A stretch of DNA of 64,000 nucleotides from the NCBI GenBank assembly GCA_001466705.2, contig LATX02000035.1, positions 124,001 to 188,000 of the forward strand, read 5' to 3'. Origin of the DNA: Moniliophthora roreri (lineage: Eukaryota > Basidiomycota > Agaricomycetes > Agaricales > Marasmiaceae). Position 1 is the stretch's first letter, and each line of letters starts with the position of its first letter. Made by a program: the position numbers and the translations under genes. A model generated the notes under the pieces. It saw only the letters and a program-made list of their open reading frames with translations, ran no database searches and was not told the DNA's origin. This document shows positions 30,975 through 43,645 of the stretch, piece by piece.

Positions 30975-33900
30975 GCACTTTTTGTTACAAATTTTTCTTT
31001 TTACTTAGTGCCTATTTCCCTTTCACTGTATTCTATCTTATTGACACCCATCCTATGCTTCTCATTAACATCTGGACATCTACACTTTCCCTGTTCCCTT
31101 TTTGATATCTGTCTTACTAATTATTCTTCAATGTTCTAAGAACTTCTTCATATTATTCATCTTATGACTTCATTGTTCTTTTAATCACTTTCTATTCTTA
31201 CAAAACACACATTTCCAAGACATTCTATAACATTCTCTATAAAGTAAACAACTATATACAAAGCTTGTATTTAAGTAGAGTAGTACTAGGTCTAAGCTCT
31301 TCAGCTTGACCTAGTTAAATCAACTTGTGTCTAGTCAACAATTGAACCTTCTGAATGAACTTGACAAACTCAAACTTGAACCTAGTAACTTGACATCTTG
31401 CTTCACAAGTGTTGAGTTGTTGTTGTTGCTGCACAAGTAATATAACACTTTTCTAAGAGATAACTTTACACCAAAAGTTCTGGTGGCTTTTGGAGTGTGG
31501 CCTGTGTTGGGTATCAGGTTGTGACACACTTAGAGTCTTAACAAAGGAATTGGGCCTGCAATTAAGCTCTTTGTAGAAACTGGTCTAGGACTTTTTCCAG
31601 TATGCTGTGTGCTGTAGTTGTCTTAAAGAAGTCTTGAACTCCATAGGGTCAGACTATATCAGCTACCAAGTCTTTTGGTAGGACTGTAGCTCTTGTGTTT
31701 TGTGCTTTGTGCACTGTGTTCTTGTGTGTGTGTTTGTGTGTTTGGATATAAACCCTTTTAAAACCCATATATACTCCTCTGGAGGTGAACACTTTGAAGT
31801 AGATTGCTTCAATAAGAGAGAATCAACATAGCTAAGGGTTTTGTTGGCATTCTAAGTGCAGTAAACTCTGATCATGTTGATCCACACTTGCACAACAAAC
31901 TGAGTTAGACTTTTGGAGGTTATCTTTTGGGTAGTTTTCCATTAGTCTTATCTTAGACAAATTACCATATATAAGGATAGCTAGATATTCATATATACTG
32001 AAGTAACACTGCCCCCTCTGATTGTGAATACATGACAAGTTTGTTTGGTGTATAAATTTGTGTGCCATTCCAGTTTTCCTTTCTTACTTCAGGCCCTGGA
32101 GATTGGTCCTGAGTGACTCCAGAGAGATAGACATCTGATAACAAACTTGCATAGTAAGAGATAAGAGTAACATCTTGAGTGCATTATAGCACTTTTCTAA
32201 GAGACACTTTACACCAAGAAGGAGCCTTGGGCACTTGGAATGTGGCCTGTGTTGGGTATCAGGTTGTGACACACTTAGAGTCTTAGCAAAGAGTGTGCCT
32301 GCACTGAACTCTTTGTAGAAATTGGTCTAGGACCTTTTCCAGTACACTGTGTGCTGTAGCTGTCTTAAAGAAGTCTTGAACTCCATAGGGTCAGACTATA
32401 TCGGCTATTGAGTCTTTGTACAGGACTGTAGCTCTTGTGTTTGTGCTTTGTGCACTGTGTTCTTTGTGTTTTGTGTGCGTGTTGTGAAATAAACCCATTT
32501 TAAAACCCATCTATACTTCTTTAGAAGTGAACACTTTAAAGTAGAACCCTTCAAGAAGAGAGAATCCACCTAGCTAAGAGTTTTGTTGGCATTCTAAGTG
32601 CAGCAACTCTGATCATGTTGATCCACACTTGCACAACAACTTGAGATAGAACTTTTGGAGGTTATCTTTTGGGTAGTTTTCCACTAGTCTTATCTTAGAC
32701 AAATTACCATATATAAGGATAGCTAGATATTCATATATACTNGCCATTCCAGTTTTGCTTCCTCACTTCAGGCCCTAGAGATTGGTCCTGAGTGACTCCA
32801 GAGAGATAGAAATCTGATAACAAACTTGCATTGTAAGAGACAAAGAATAACATCTTTAGTGCCTCATAGCACTTTTTGTTACAAATTTTTCTTTTTACTT
32901 AGTGCCTATTTCCCTTTCACTGTATTCTATCTTATTGACACCCATCCTATGCTTCTCATTAACATCTGGACATCTACACTTTCCCTGTTCCCTTTTTGAT
33001 ATCTGTCTTACTAATTATTCTTCAATGTTCTAAGAACTTCTTCATATTATTCATCTTATGACTTCATTGTTCTTTTAATCACTTTCTATTCTTACAAAAC
33101 ACACATTTCCAAGACATTCTATAACATTCTCTATAAAGTAAACAACTATATACAAAGCTTGTATTTAAGTAGAGTAGTACTAGGTCTAAGCTCTTCAGCT
33201 TGACCTAGTTAAATCAACTTGTGTCTAGTCAACAATTGAACCTTCTGAATGAACTTGACAAACTCAAACTTGAACCTAGTAACTTGACATCTTGCTTCAC
33301 AAGTGTTGAGTTGTTGTTGTTGCTGCACAAGTAATATAACACTTTTCTAAGAGATAACTTTACACCAAAAGTTCTGGTGGCTTTTGGAGTGTGGCCTGTG
33401 TTGGGTATCAGGTTGTGACACACTTAGAGTCTTAACAAAGGAATTGGGCCTGCAATTAAGCTCTTTGTAGAAACTGGTCTAGGACTTTTTCCAGTATGCT
33501 GTGTGCTGTAGTTGTCTTAAAGAAGTCTTGAACTCCATAGGGTCAGACTATATCAGCTACCAAGTCTTTTGGTAGGACTGTAGCTCTTGTGTTTTGTGCT
33601 TTGTGCACTGTGTTCTTGTGTGTGTGTTTGTGTGTTTGGATATAAACCCTTTTAAAACCCATATATACTCCTCTGGAGGTGAACACTTTGAAGTAGATTG
33701 CTTCAATAAGAGAGAATCAACATAGCTAAGGGTTTTGTTGGCATTCTAAGTGCAGTAAACTCTGATCATGTTGATCCACACTTGCACAACAAACTGAGTT
33801 AGACTTTTGGAGGTTATCTTTTGGGTAGTTTTCCATTAGTCTTATCTTAGACAAATTACCATATATAAGGATAGCTAGATATTCATATATACTGAAGTAA

Positions 33901-34635
33901 CACTGCCCCCTCTGATTGTGAATACATGACAAGTTTGTTTGGTGTATAAATTTGTGTGCCATTCCAGTTTTCCTTTCTTACTTCAGGCCCTGGAGATTGG
34001 TCCTGAGTGACTCCAGAGAGATAGACATCTGATAACAAACTTGCATAGTAAGAGATAAGAGTAACATCTTGAGTGCATTATAGCACTTTTCTAAGAGACA
34101 CTTTACACCAAGAAGGAGCCTTGGGCACTTGGAATGTGGCCTGTGTTGGGTATCAGGTTGTGACACACTTAGAGTCTTAGCAAAGAGTATGCCTGCACTG
34201 AACTCTTTGTAGAAATTGGTCTAGAACCTTTTCCAGTATGCTGTGTGCTGTAGTTGTCTTAAAGAAGTCTTGAATTCCATAGAGTTAGACTATATTGGCT
34301 ATCAAGTCTTTGTACAGGACTGTAGCTCTTGCATTTGTGCTTTGTGTACCATGTTCTTTATGTCTTGTGTGTGTTGTGAAATAAACCCATTTTAAAACCC
34401 ATCTATACTCCTTTGGAGGTGAACACTTCAAAGTAGAACACTTCAATAAGAGAGAATTAACATAGCTAAGAGTTTTGTTAGCATTCTAAATGTGGCAACT
34501 CTGATCATGTCAATCCACACTTGCACAACAACTTGAGATAGAACTTTTGGAGGTTATCTTTTGGGTAGTTTTCCACTAGTCTTATCTTAGACAAATTAGT
34601 GCTGCTCCACTAAGGGTAAGGACCTTCACTTGTGA
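30849..34635. repeat. Duplication across the n at 32742, with internal tandem repeats of about 745 bp
   Basis: After the n the sequence restarts at the equivalent of 30849 (offset 1894). I see no difference for roughly 1.4 kb (to about 32290); beyond that the two copies differ by about one base in ten. Inside each copy a unit of about 745 bp is repeated: GGCCTGTGTTGGGTATCAGG near 31499 and 32244, and again near 33393 and 34138. The unit carries a TG microsatellite (near 31725) and ATAAACCC(A/T)TTTTAAAACCCA. Because the copies diverge, the join probably lies in a repeat array and is not a clean overlap. Confidence 0.75.
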
Positions 34636-34810
34636 AGAGCTTACTCTCAGTGGGAGTAGGTTAGAGGTTAAGGACTAGAAAGTATGGTCAAGAGCTTGTA
34701 CCTTATGCTGAGTCAGTTAGAAGTTTGGGTTTAGCAGTTTGGGTTAGAGTTAGGGGCTAGAGGTTAGCAGTTAGCAGTTAGGTGGCTAGGAGTTAGGCAG
34801 ATAGAGTCAG
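34636..34810. repeat. Degenerate GTTAG-rich stretch
   Basis: A run of GTTAG, GGTTAG and TTAGGGG-like words (GGGTTAGAGTTAGGGGC, GGTTAGCAGTTAGCAGTTAG). It recalls, but is not, the TTAGGG telomere repeat. Repeated again after the n at 36246. Confidence 0.6.
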
Positions 34811-35165
34811 AGGATAGATATATGTACAAAAAACACAAAGGAGTACTTACAAATACTGACTTGGCATTCCCCACAATGCTGGTTTCATCACCTTTCCTCT
34901 TTTGTTGCCATCACTGCATCAGTCTCCCAAACATTAATATCACAAATATTTATCAACAAGTGCCTCTTGACATCAAACCTGCCCTCTGCCACTATACCTG
35001 TTTCCCTTTCCAGAATTATCACTGGAATGCCAGCAAAGTGCTCTATATACACAATGGTACTCTCAATACTAGTCCTTAGGCCCTGATATGGGAAAGAACT
35101 TAATAGATAGGGCTAGTAATATAGTATGTATTCTTTTTCTTTGCTACACTCACCCCACCTCTGTC

Positions 35166-35280
35166 CTCACTAGGGCTCCTAGTAGATTGGATTAGAATTG
35201 AATATGGATTCATCCATTTGGATGGTGATGGTATCCATTAGATGGTCCAATAATCTGACAGATGGGTGCTAAGCCAGTGC
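35166..35280. mobile_element. Possible further MITE-like copy
   Basis: Begins CACTAGGGCTCCTAGTAG and continues with repeated TGGAT/ATCCA words (GGATTCATCCATTTGGATGG, GGTATCCATTAGATGG) and TCTGACAGATGGG. These echo the CACTAGGG terminus and hairpin style of 22543-22622. The far end is unclear. A second printing lies at about 36906-37020. Confidence 0.3.
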
Positions 35281-38129
35281 TTCACAATGAAACCTCTCTC
35301 CTATAGTGAAAATTTTGCTTCTCTGTTAGTATTGTCTTCTTGTTCACCTCCAATCCCTTCAGCAAGTCTCAAGCTACCCTATAGACCCTCAAGATGTGAT
35401 GTTATGTTGAGAATATGATGTTTGGAGTCACTTGGAGGGAGGGAGAACAGACAGGACTCTCAGGTGTGGGACACTGATCTAGTTGTGTGGCATTCCAAAG
35501 TGTCTGAATTATATCTATTTGTTGTGTACAGAGTCAAGACAAGTTCAGATATTGTACCCAAAACCAAGAGAGGTGCAGGATCTAAATTTCCAGTCCAGGG
35601 TGGGGAGGGGGTAGGGGGTCCAAACTTCATTAAAATTTTTTTGGACCTCACCTAAATCATGCCCCTGATAGGCTTTTTTTGGGCTTTGGAAGCTCCCAAA
35701 ATTGACATATCTACTTTATTATTTGAATTTCACCTATATTTCCAAGGGTTTCAGGACAACAGGAGGTTAACATCAACATGGGAGAAAGTGAGTGACAATG
35801 ACAAGCCTGGAAAATGACTTCTATCTGCAGAAAGATAGAAATGTCATGCTGTTGTAACTGGTCCCAGGGTCATTTGTCACCTGAGTGTCCATTTCCATCT
35901 GGCATTGGTCCTATTTGGGCTCAAGGCCCCTTGCCAAACAATGCCGTGTGATGGCCTTTTTCTTTACCATCATCACCAACACTTGTTGCCATCGTGCCTC
36001 ATGTATTTCACCTCAATATGTCATATTTCTCACATTTCACACTCGCTAAGGCCCAAACCTAGATCGATTGTCGAGTTTTCCACTGCCAGCAATGACTCCA
36101 GCCACTGCTGTCTCAGTTTCAACCTCCTCACTGCTGTTGACAGTCTCACCCCTGTCTTACCTCATACTGCACCTGCTGTAGTTGTGTTCTTGGTTGGACT
36201 CCTGATAGGATCTTTTTTTTGGATTAGTGCTGGGATTGGGTATTGNATGTCAATCCACACTTGCACAACAACTTGAGATAGAACTTTTGGAGGTTATCTT
36301 TTGGGTAGTTTTCCACTAGTCTTATCTTAGACAAATTAGTGCTGCTCCACTAAGGGTAAGGACCTTCACTTGTGAAGAGCTTACTCTCAGTGGGAGTAGG
36401 TTAGAGGTTAAGGACTAGAAAGTATGGTCAAGAGCTTGTACCTTATGCTGAGTCAGTTAGAAGTTTGGGTTTAGCAGTTTGGGTTAGAGTTAGGGGCTAG
36501 AGGTTAGCAGTTAGCAGTTAGGTGGCTAGGAGTTAGGCAGATAGAGTCAGAGGATAGATATATGTACAAAAAACACAAAGGAGTACTTACAAATACTGAC
36601 TTGGCATTCCCCACAATGCTGGTTTCATCACCTTTCCTCTTTTGTTGCCATCACTGCATCAGTCTCCCAAACATTAATATCACAAATATTTATCAACAAG
36701 TGCCTCTTGACATCAAACCTGCCCTCTGCCACTATACCTGTTTCCCTTTCCAGAATTATCACTGGAATGCCAGCAAAGTGCTCTATATACACAATGGTAC
36801 TCTCAATACTAGTCCTTAGGCCCTGATATGGGAAAGAACTTAATAGATAGGGCTAGTAATATAGTATGTATTCTTTTTCTTTGCTACACTCACCCCACCT
36901 CTGTCCTCACTAGGGCTCCTAGTAGATTGGATTAGAATTGAATATGGATTCATCCATTTGGATGGTGATGGTATCCATTAGATGGTCCAATAATCTGACA
37001 GATGGGTGCTAAGCCAGTGCTTCACAATGAAACCTCTCTCCTATAGTGAAAATTTTGCTTCTCTGTTAGTATTGTCTTCTTGTTCACCTCCAATCCCTTC
37101 AGCAAGTCTCAAGCTACCCTATAGACCCTCAAGATGTGATGTTATGTTGAGAATATGATGTTTGGAGTCACTTGGAGGGAGGGAGAACAGACAGGACTCT
37201 CAGGTGTGGGACACTGATCTAGTTGTGTGGCATTCCAAAGTGTCTGAATTATATCTATTTGTTGTGTACAGAGTCAAGACAAGTTCAGATATTGTACCCA
37301 AAACCAAGAGAGGTGCAGGATCTAAATTTCCAGTCCAGGGTGGGGAGGGGGTAGGGGGTCCAAACTTCATTAAAATTTTTTTGGACCTCACCTAAATCAT
37401 GCCCCTGATAGGCTTTTTTTGGGCTTTGGAAGCTCCCAAAATTGACATATCTACTTTATTATTTGAATTTCACCTATATTTCCAAGGGTTTCAGGACAAC
37501 AGGAGGTTAACATCAACATGGGAGAAAGTGAGTGACAATGACAAGCCTGGAAAATGACTTCTATCTGCAGAAAGATAGAAATGTCATGCTGTTGTAACTG
37601 GTCCCAGGGTCATTTGTCACCTGAGTGTCCATTTCCATCTGGCATTGGTCCTATTTGGGCTCAAGGCCCCTTGCCAAACAATGCCGTGTGATGGCCTTTT
37701 TCTTTACCATCATCACCAACACTTGTTGCCATCGTGCCTCATGTATTTCACCTCAATATGTCATATTTCTCACATTTCACACTCGCTAAGGCCCAAACCT
37801 AGATCGATTGTCGAGTTTTCCACTGCCAGCAATGACTCCAGCCACTGCTGTCTCAGTTTCAACCTCCTCACTGCTGTTGACAGTCTCACCCCTGTCTTAC
37901 CTCATACTGCACCTGCTGTAGTTGTGTTCTTGGTTGGACTCCTGATAGGATCTTTTTTTTGGATTAGTGCTGGGATTGGGTATTGGGTGATGGCAAAGAA
38001 AGGGGCAGTTGATGCAGAGTTGCAGGAAAAGGAGTATGAGTTCCCTGCACCCAGGAAAGAGGGCAGGGAGCCAGTTAAGCATCAACTGTGAGTCTTAATT
38101 AGTTCAAAGCCTGGTTAGTCGAGACTTAC

Positions 38130-39592
38130 TATCACCAACTTTCATAGCTGGACTCTCAAGCTTACTGGAGCTGGAGGACTCAAGAAGCTGTGCCAAACTT
38201 ACTGCCTCTCTACTAGCTTGGGTATTGATGCATTCTGGAGCAAGCTTATTGAATTCAGTGAGAATCCTGAGAAGTGGGATTGGTGAGTCTGGCTTGAGAT
38301 GTTGAATAATCAAGAAACTGAATGTTAATAGGAACAAGGTGGGAAAGAAGTGCCCCTATAAAGCCCTGCATGGCCCTTGAGATGGAACAAAGGCAAAGAA
38401 AGCAAAGACTAGCCAATCCCAGCAACACCATGCTGAGCTCATGGGCGAGGTAGATGAGGGATCAGATGGGTACCGACAGATGCTCAAGACCACCAAAGCA
38501 CTGGAACATCTGAAATACATATATTAGTCTGTTGTGATACTAATGCTCTTTGTCTAATTGAATGTATTAGGCTGACTGTCTGCCTGAAGAATGCCCCAAA
38601 TATTACAAGCCAAGGGTGCCTCAGGGCTCAGATCAGAGGGATGCTGATATAGAGGTAAGCTCATGGTATTTCACTTGATTATAGTTGCTTACTCTCCAGC
38701 TTTTTAGTCAGAGAAACGATTCTCGGTATCAGACTTACATGCGGCAATCAAGAAGGAGTTCAGTGGGCTTATTATGGTTCAAGTGAGCCCGCTGGGCCAA
38801 CCAACTCTTACTCCATCTGCGAATGTGAACCACCTACTAACAACACCGACTTCACCATGACCAGTATTACCCTCACCATCCATGCTTCCATCTTGATCAC
38901 CATCAGTCTTACTACCATTACTTTTGTCACCTGCACTTCCCTCTCAATCACTATTGGCTTTGCTGCCATTGACCTCGTCATCCACACCTCTACATCAACC
39001 ACTGTCAACCTTGTCAGCTGCTGCTTCACCAGCAGAACAAACACAAGCCTCGGGTCATGTGTCAGTGCAAATAAACGGGCCACACAGCAACACAATCACC
39101 TTTGTGAATCAGAGGCCAAGGAAGATCACAATTTGTGGTGACATCACTCTGGAATTTATGTGCAGGGATGTCCCTTGTCTGCCTGCTGTTTCGTTCAAGA
39201 AGATTGAAGATCTCTGTCAGGTTTGGGACAACTCATTGGCTAGCTTTGTTGCTGAAGAATGTTCTGTCATCATCCAGGGACATAGAATTGCATACAAATA
39301 TTGGGATCAAGTATTTTCGCACAAGGGTGAGGGCCATGATCCATCTGACTGGCGGTGGGGGAAGATAGGAAAGCTATATAATGTCTGGAAGGTAAGTAGC
39401 CCGACACGAATGGTGCTAAAATATCTACTAATAACCACCTATAGCACGTTGCTGACTATTATCTTCCACGCACGGATGAGGAGTTTTGGGCTGAATTCAC
39501 AGATGACAAGGGAGAACACATGTCTTTCACAGCTATTAGCAAAGTACTTGCTGCACATTGTAAAGCAGTGCAGGCAAGTTAGTTCCTTGTGA
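38130..39592 (+). pseudogene. Unrecognised multi-exon gene, decayed
   Basis: Several exon-like stretches are visible. One (about 38150-38286) reads LTGAGGLKKLCQTYCLSTSL and FWSKLIEFSENPEKWDW. After a GT-AG intron comes NKVGKKCPYKALHGP, a TGA (probable former CGA), then KAKKAKTSQSQQHH and YRQMLKTTKALEHLKYI. Next are DCLPEECPKYYKPRVPQGSD and a Ser/Thr/Pro-rich stretch. A long open piece follows (about 39020-39391): NTITFVNQRPRKITICGDIT, FKKIEDLCQVWDNSL, IAYKYWDQVF and WGKIGKLYNVWK. After another intron (39392-39444) come ADYYLPRTDEEFWAEF and SFTAISKVLAAHCKAVQ. I know similar uncharacterised agaric proteins but no function. Broken by at least one stop. Confidence 0.5.
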
Positions 39593-39789
39593 CATCCAGC
39601 TTACTTTTGTTTTCTTGATACATGAATCTTGATACATGAATCTTGATATGTGAATGTAGTACTGTGTTACAGTAACCTTAACTATCTGTGTCTGATCACT
39701 GAATACAGGAGGCCTTATAAAGTATAAAGGAGACTTGTTATGGAGTTTTTGTGCCTCTTTTCCATAACGTCAGAGATGGGAATTCAAAA

Positions 39790-41474
39790 GTGGGAATGGG
39801 TAGGTTCTCTGAGTATGTCAAAGATGTTTGGGCTGATTTGTTGGATAGATACACCTCTTGTCAAGCTGTGAACAGCACTCTTTGATTCACCTCGCTACCA
39901 ACAAAGGGTTCAAGATCAACCAGTGTAAATCAAGAGACCTCATCTTCAGTGTAGATGCAGGGTATACACTTTGTAACCTACAGTTATCCTTTGGGCTCAA
40001 TCTCATTTTCAGAAACTTCCTTGCTCATTTTTCCGCTGCTGTTGCCTGAAATGGGCTGCATAGAACCTTAAACCCCCTGAATCCCTTTTTCCACTGGCTC
40101 TGTCGCTACCTCAAGCTCAACATTGACTTGATATTTGTTTTTGATGGCCTGAACCACCCAGTAGAAAAGCTAGTTGTCAACCAAGCTATCACATTCTATG
40201 ATCAGGCAAAGATTTTGATTCAGGGATTTGGATTCCAAATTCATCAGGTACTGCTAAGTGCCTTGCCACCTTACAAAAGTTCAATTACTCACATTCTTCT
40301 TAGGCTCCAGGTGAAGCAAAGGCTGAACTTGCACAGATGAACATTCAAGGACTTGTTGATTGTGTTCTGACTAATGATAGCAATGCATTTGTATTTGGAA
40401 CCTTGTTTCAAACAGTAAGTACATTCTGAATTCAGGTGAAAGATAGTTTAGACAATTTTCAGGCCAGCAGAAGTCAAAACCAGTGCCATATGTGATGATA
40501 TATACATCTATTCAAGCATCACACTTGAAAATAATAAAGAGTTGTTGCTGACTTGGGCAAGGTTCATTCTCATTATACTTATTGTGGGTGGTAATTATAA
40601 CAAGGGGATTGAGGATGCAGGAATCAAGATGGCCTTGGCTATAGCCCAGTGTGGTTTTGGGGATGGACTTGTGGAGGGTTTTGAGCAGTATTGTCATGAC
40701 AAATTTAGGCTTCAGATATTCTTAGCAGATTAGCATCTTCATCTTCAAAAGGAGCTCTGTACAAATTCCCAACAGTTCATGAGTGCTCAGAATCTCAAAG
40801 CAGCTAACAACATCATGTCGTCATTTCCAAATCTTCACATCCTCAACCTCTATCTACACCCTATCACTTCCTGGTCTTTAGGATTTACACCACCAGACAC
40901 ATCACAATGGAAGCCCAGTCAACCAAACCTTCCACAAATTGCTTAGTTCTGTCAACACCTGTTCCCCAAACCCTCTTCTCCTCTGCAAGCAGCTCCATCA
41001 TGTTCTTGAAGGTGCTACATTTAGAATGATTGCTTTTGTGAGTTAAGTAGTCTCTACTCTTCCCCAGTCAGAGTCTGAATTGAACATGTACAGGGTGATA
41101 TCTCATATAACGCAAAGCACCACTCAATTCAATATGGTTCATTTCAGATGAATATCGAGCTTCTCTCTCAAAGGACACAGATTTACTCACATTCAGACTG
41201 TAATACACCTTCTGTCATTTGTTGACACTTTTCTGTGACCACTGCCAGCTTCATTGAACAGTTAGGCATACAGGAAATGGGGGCCACAGACCTTGGAGTA
41301 TGGATTCCAGATCCAATAACAAAATGCAAGGCTTCTGGGTTATTAAAGCCAGCTGCTCATGCTCTGCTTAAGAGGTATGTATTTCTTTCTTCATTTTATA
41401 TGTCTAACACAGTACATACAGTAGAGGCAGTTCAAGTCATGGGTCAAAGGCAACAAGTAAATCTACTCCAGTAA
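39790..41474 (+). pseudogene. XPG/FEN1-like (PIN-like) nuclease, decayed
   Basis: Motif order matches the XPG/Rad2-like PIN proteins expanded in agarics. An N-terminal piece reads LATNKGFKINQCKSRDLIFS and a DAG follows (usual DASIW). Then come LIFVFDGLNHPVEKL (usual VFDGP..P..KR), FGFQIHQ, an intron, and APGEAKAELAQMN (the GEAEAEL box). Next are LVDCVLTNDSNAFVFG (usual DDVDxLxFG), LIILIVGGNYNKGIEDAGIK (usual SGGDYDxG..GCG) and AIAQCGFGDGL. Metal-binding Asp positions read Asn in TNDSN and GGNYN, and frames are interrupted by stops, so it is catalytically dead as well as broken. Active relatives cut branched or flapped DNA; the role of the agaric expansion is not established. The last part (about 41235-41474) is in one short frame. 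Confidence 0.7.
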
Positions 41475-43312
41475 TAGTGATAGAGAGTGAAGATGAACCA
41501 ACTAATAGCAACAACGTTGTTTGTGGATCAGGTGGTGAGGATGGGATCACATACTCCCATACCAAACTGAAGAATGGAAATACAGTGAAGTAGAGTAGGG
41601 TGCTTGAGATAGATTAGACATATATTGTAGCATTTTGAGCACTTTGAATGATACAGGTCACTGAGGGCATGTTTTTGCATGAATAGTCGTGANCCCCTGA
41701 ATCCCTTTTTCCACCAGCTCTGTTGCTACCTCAAGCTCAACATTGACTTGATATTTGTTTTTGATGGCCTGAACCACCCAGTAGAAAAGCTAGTTGTCAA
41801 CCAAGCTATCACATTCTATGATCAGGCAAAGATTTTGATTCAGGGATTTGGATTCCAAATTCATCAGGTACTGCTAAGTGCCTTGCCACCTTACAAAAGT
41901 TCAATTACTCACATTCTTCTTAGGCTCCAGGTGAAGCAAAGGCTGAACTTGCACAGATGAACATTCAAGGACTTGTTGATTGTGTTCTGACTAATGATAG
42001 CAATGCATTTGTATTTGGAACCTTGTTTCAAACAGTAAGTACATTCTGAATTCAGGTGAAAGATAGTTTAGACAATTTTCAGGCCAGCAGAAGTCAAAAC
42101 CAGTGCCATATGTGATGATATATACATCTATTCAAGCATCACACTTGAAAATAATAAAGAGTTGTTGCTGACTTGGGCAAGGTTCATTCTCATTATACTT
42201 ATTGTGGGTGGTAATTATAACAAGGGGATTGAGGATGCAGGAATCAAGATGGCCTTGGCTATAGCCCAGTGTGGTTTTGGGGATGGACTTGTGGAGGGTT
42301 TTGAGCAGTATTGTCATGACAAATTTAGGCTTCAGATATTCTTAGCAGATTAGCATCTTCATCTTCAAAAGGAGCTCTGTACAAATTCCCAACAGTTCAT
42401 GAGTGCTCAGAATCTCAAAGCAGCTAACAACATCATGTCGTCATTTCCAAATCTTCACATCCTCAACCTCTATCTACACCCTATCACTTCCTGGTCTTTA
42501 GGATTTACACCACCAGACACATCACAATGGAAGCCCAGTCAACCAAACCTTCCACAAATTGCTTAGTTCTGTCAACACCTGTTCCCCAAACCCTCTTCTC
42601 CTCTGCAAGCAGCTCCATCATGTTCTTGAAGGTGCTACATTTAGAATGATTGCTTTTGTGAGTTAAGTAGTCTCTACTCTTCCCCAGTCAGAGTCTGAAT
42701 TGAACATGTACAGGGTGATATCTCATATAACGCAAAGCACCACTCAATTCAATATGGTTCATTTCAGATGAATATCGAGCTTCTCTCTCAAAGGACACAG
42801 ATTTACTCACATTCAGACTGTAATACACCTTCTGTCATTTGTTGACACTTTTCTGTGACCACTGCCAGCTTCATTGAACAGTTAGGCATACAGGAAATGG
42901 GGGCCACAGACCTTGGAGTATGGATTCCAGATCCAATAACAAAATGCAAGGCTTCTGGGTTATTAAAGCCAGCTGCTCATGCTCTGCTTAAGAGGTATGT
43001 ATTTCTTTCTTCATTTTATATGTCTAACACAGTACATACAGTAGAGGCAGTTCAAGTCATGGGTCAAAGGCAACAAGTAAATCTACTCCAGTAATAGTGA
43101 TAGAGAGTGAAGATGAACCAACTAATAGCAACAACGTTGTTTGTGGATCAGGTGGTGAGGATGGGATCACATACTCCCATACCAAACTGAAGAATGGAAA
43201 TACAGTGAAGTAGAGTAGGGTGCTTGAGATAGATTAGACATATATTGTAGCATTTTGAGCACTTTGAATGATACAGGTCACTGAGGGCATGTTTTTGCAT
43301 GAATAGTCGTGA
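40074..43312. repeat. Duplication around the n at 41693 (probable unmerged contig overlap)
   Basis: 40074-41692 recurs as 41694-43312 (offset 1620). I see three differences close to the start (CCACTGGCTCTGTCG versus CCACCAGCTCTGTTG) and none afterwards. The second copy continues into new sequence at 43313. The differences could be haplotype variation or end-of-contig errors. Confidence 0.85.
41694..43094 (+). pseudogene. Second printing of the XPG/PIN-like pseudogene
   Basis: Same sequence as 40074-41474 apart from the few differences near its start. It lacks the N-terminal piece. Most likely the same locus assembled twice. Confidence 0.65.
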
Positions 43313-43645
43313 CAGTTACTGGTTCTTGTGAGCTTGGTCAAATCCTTGAAGTGCTTTGGTGGCAAGATACTGAGAAAAATCCAGCCTAGAAATAGTAGTT
43401 TTGCATGAAAATTTTGCAATGTCACAGGCGATGTAGTGAGTAGTCTAAACTAAGATTTCATTTTCCCGGTCACAGGTTGTGCCCTCATTCGAAATGCTAC
43501 AGTAATGTGTGCATAATGGCAAAGATGTGTTATGAAACATGCACAGCAGATGCATGCAGCTCAGGAAAGTAGTTACATAACCTATCTACCATAGCACATA
43601 CAATTGCGACCACATCTATTACATTGTATACCCCTATGTTCAAAG

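Larger units (their letters stand above)
34507..37985. repeat. Exact duplication around the n at 36246 (probable unmerged contig overlap)
   Basis: 34507-36245 recurs as 36247-37985 (offset 1740) with no difference seen, flush with the n, and the second copy continues on through where the first stops. The content is CpG-poor, with a short A/T tract and no recognised gene. Count it once. Confidence 0.9.
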
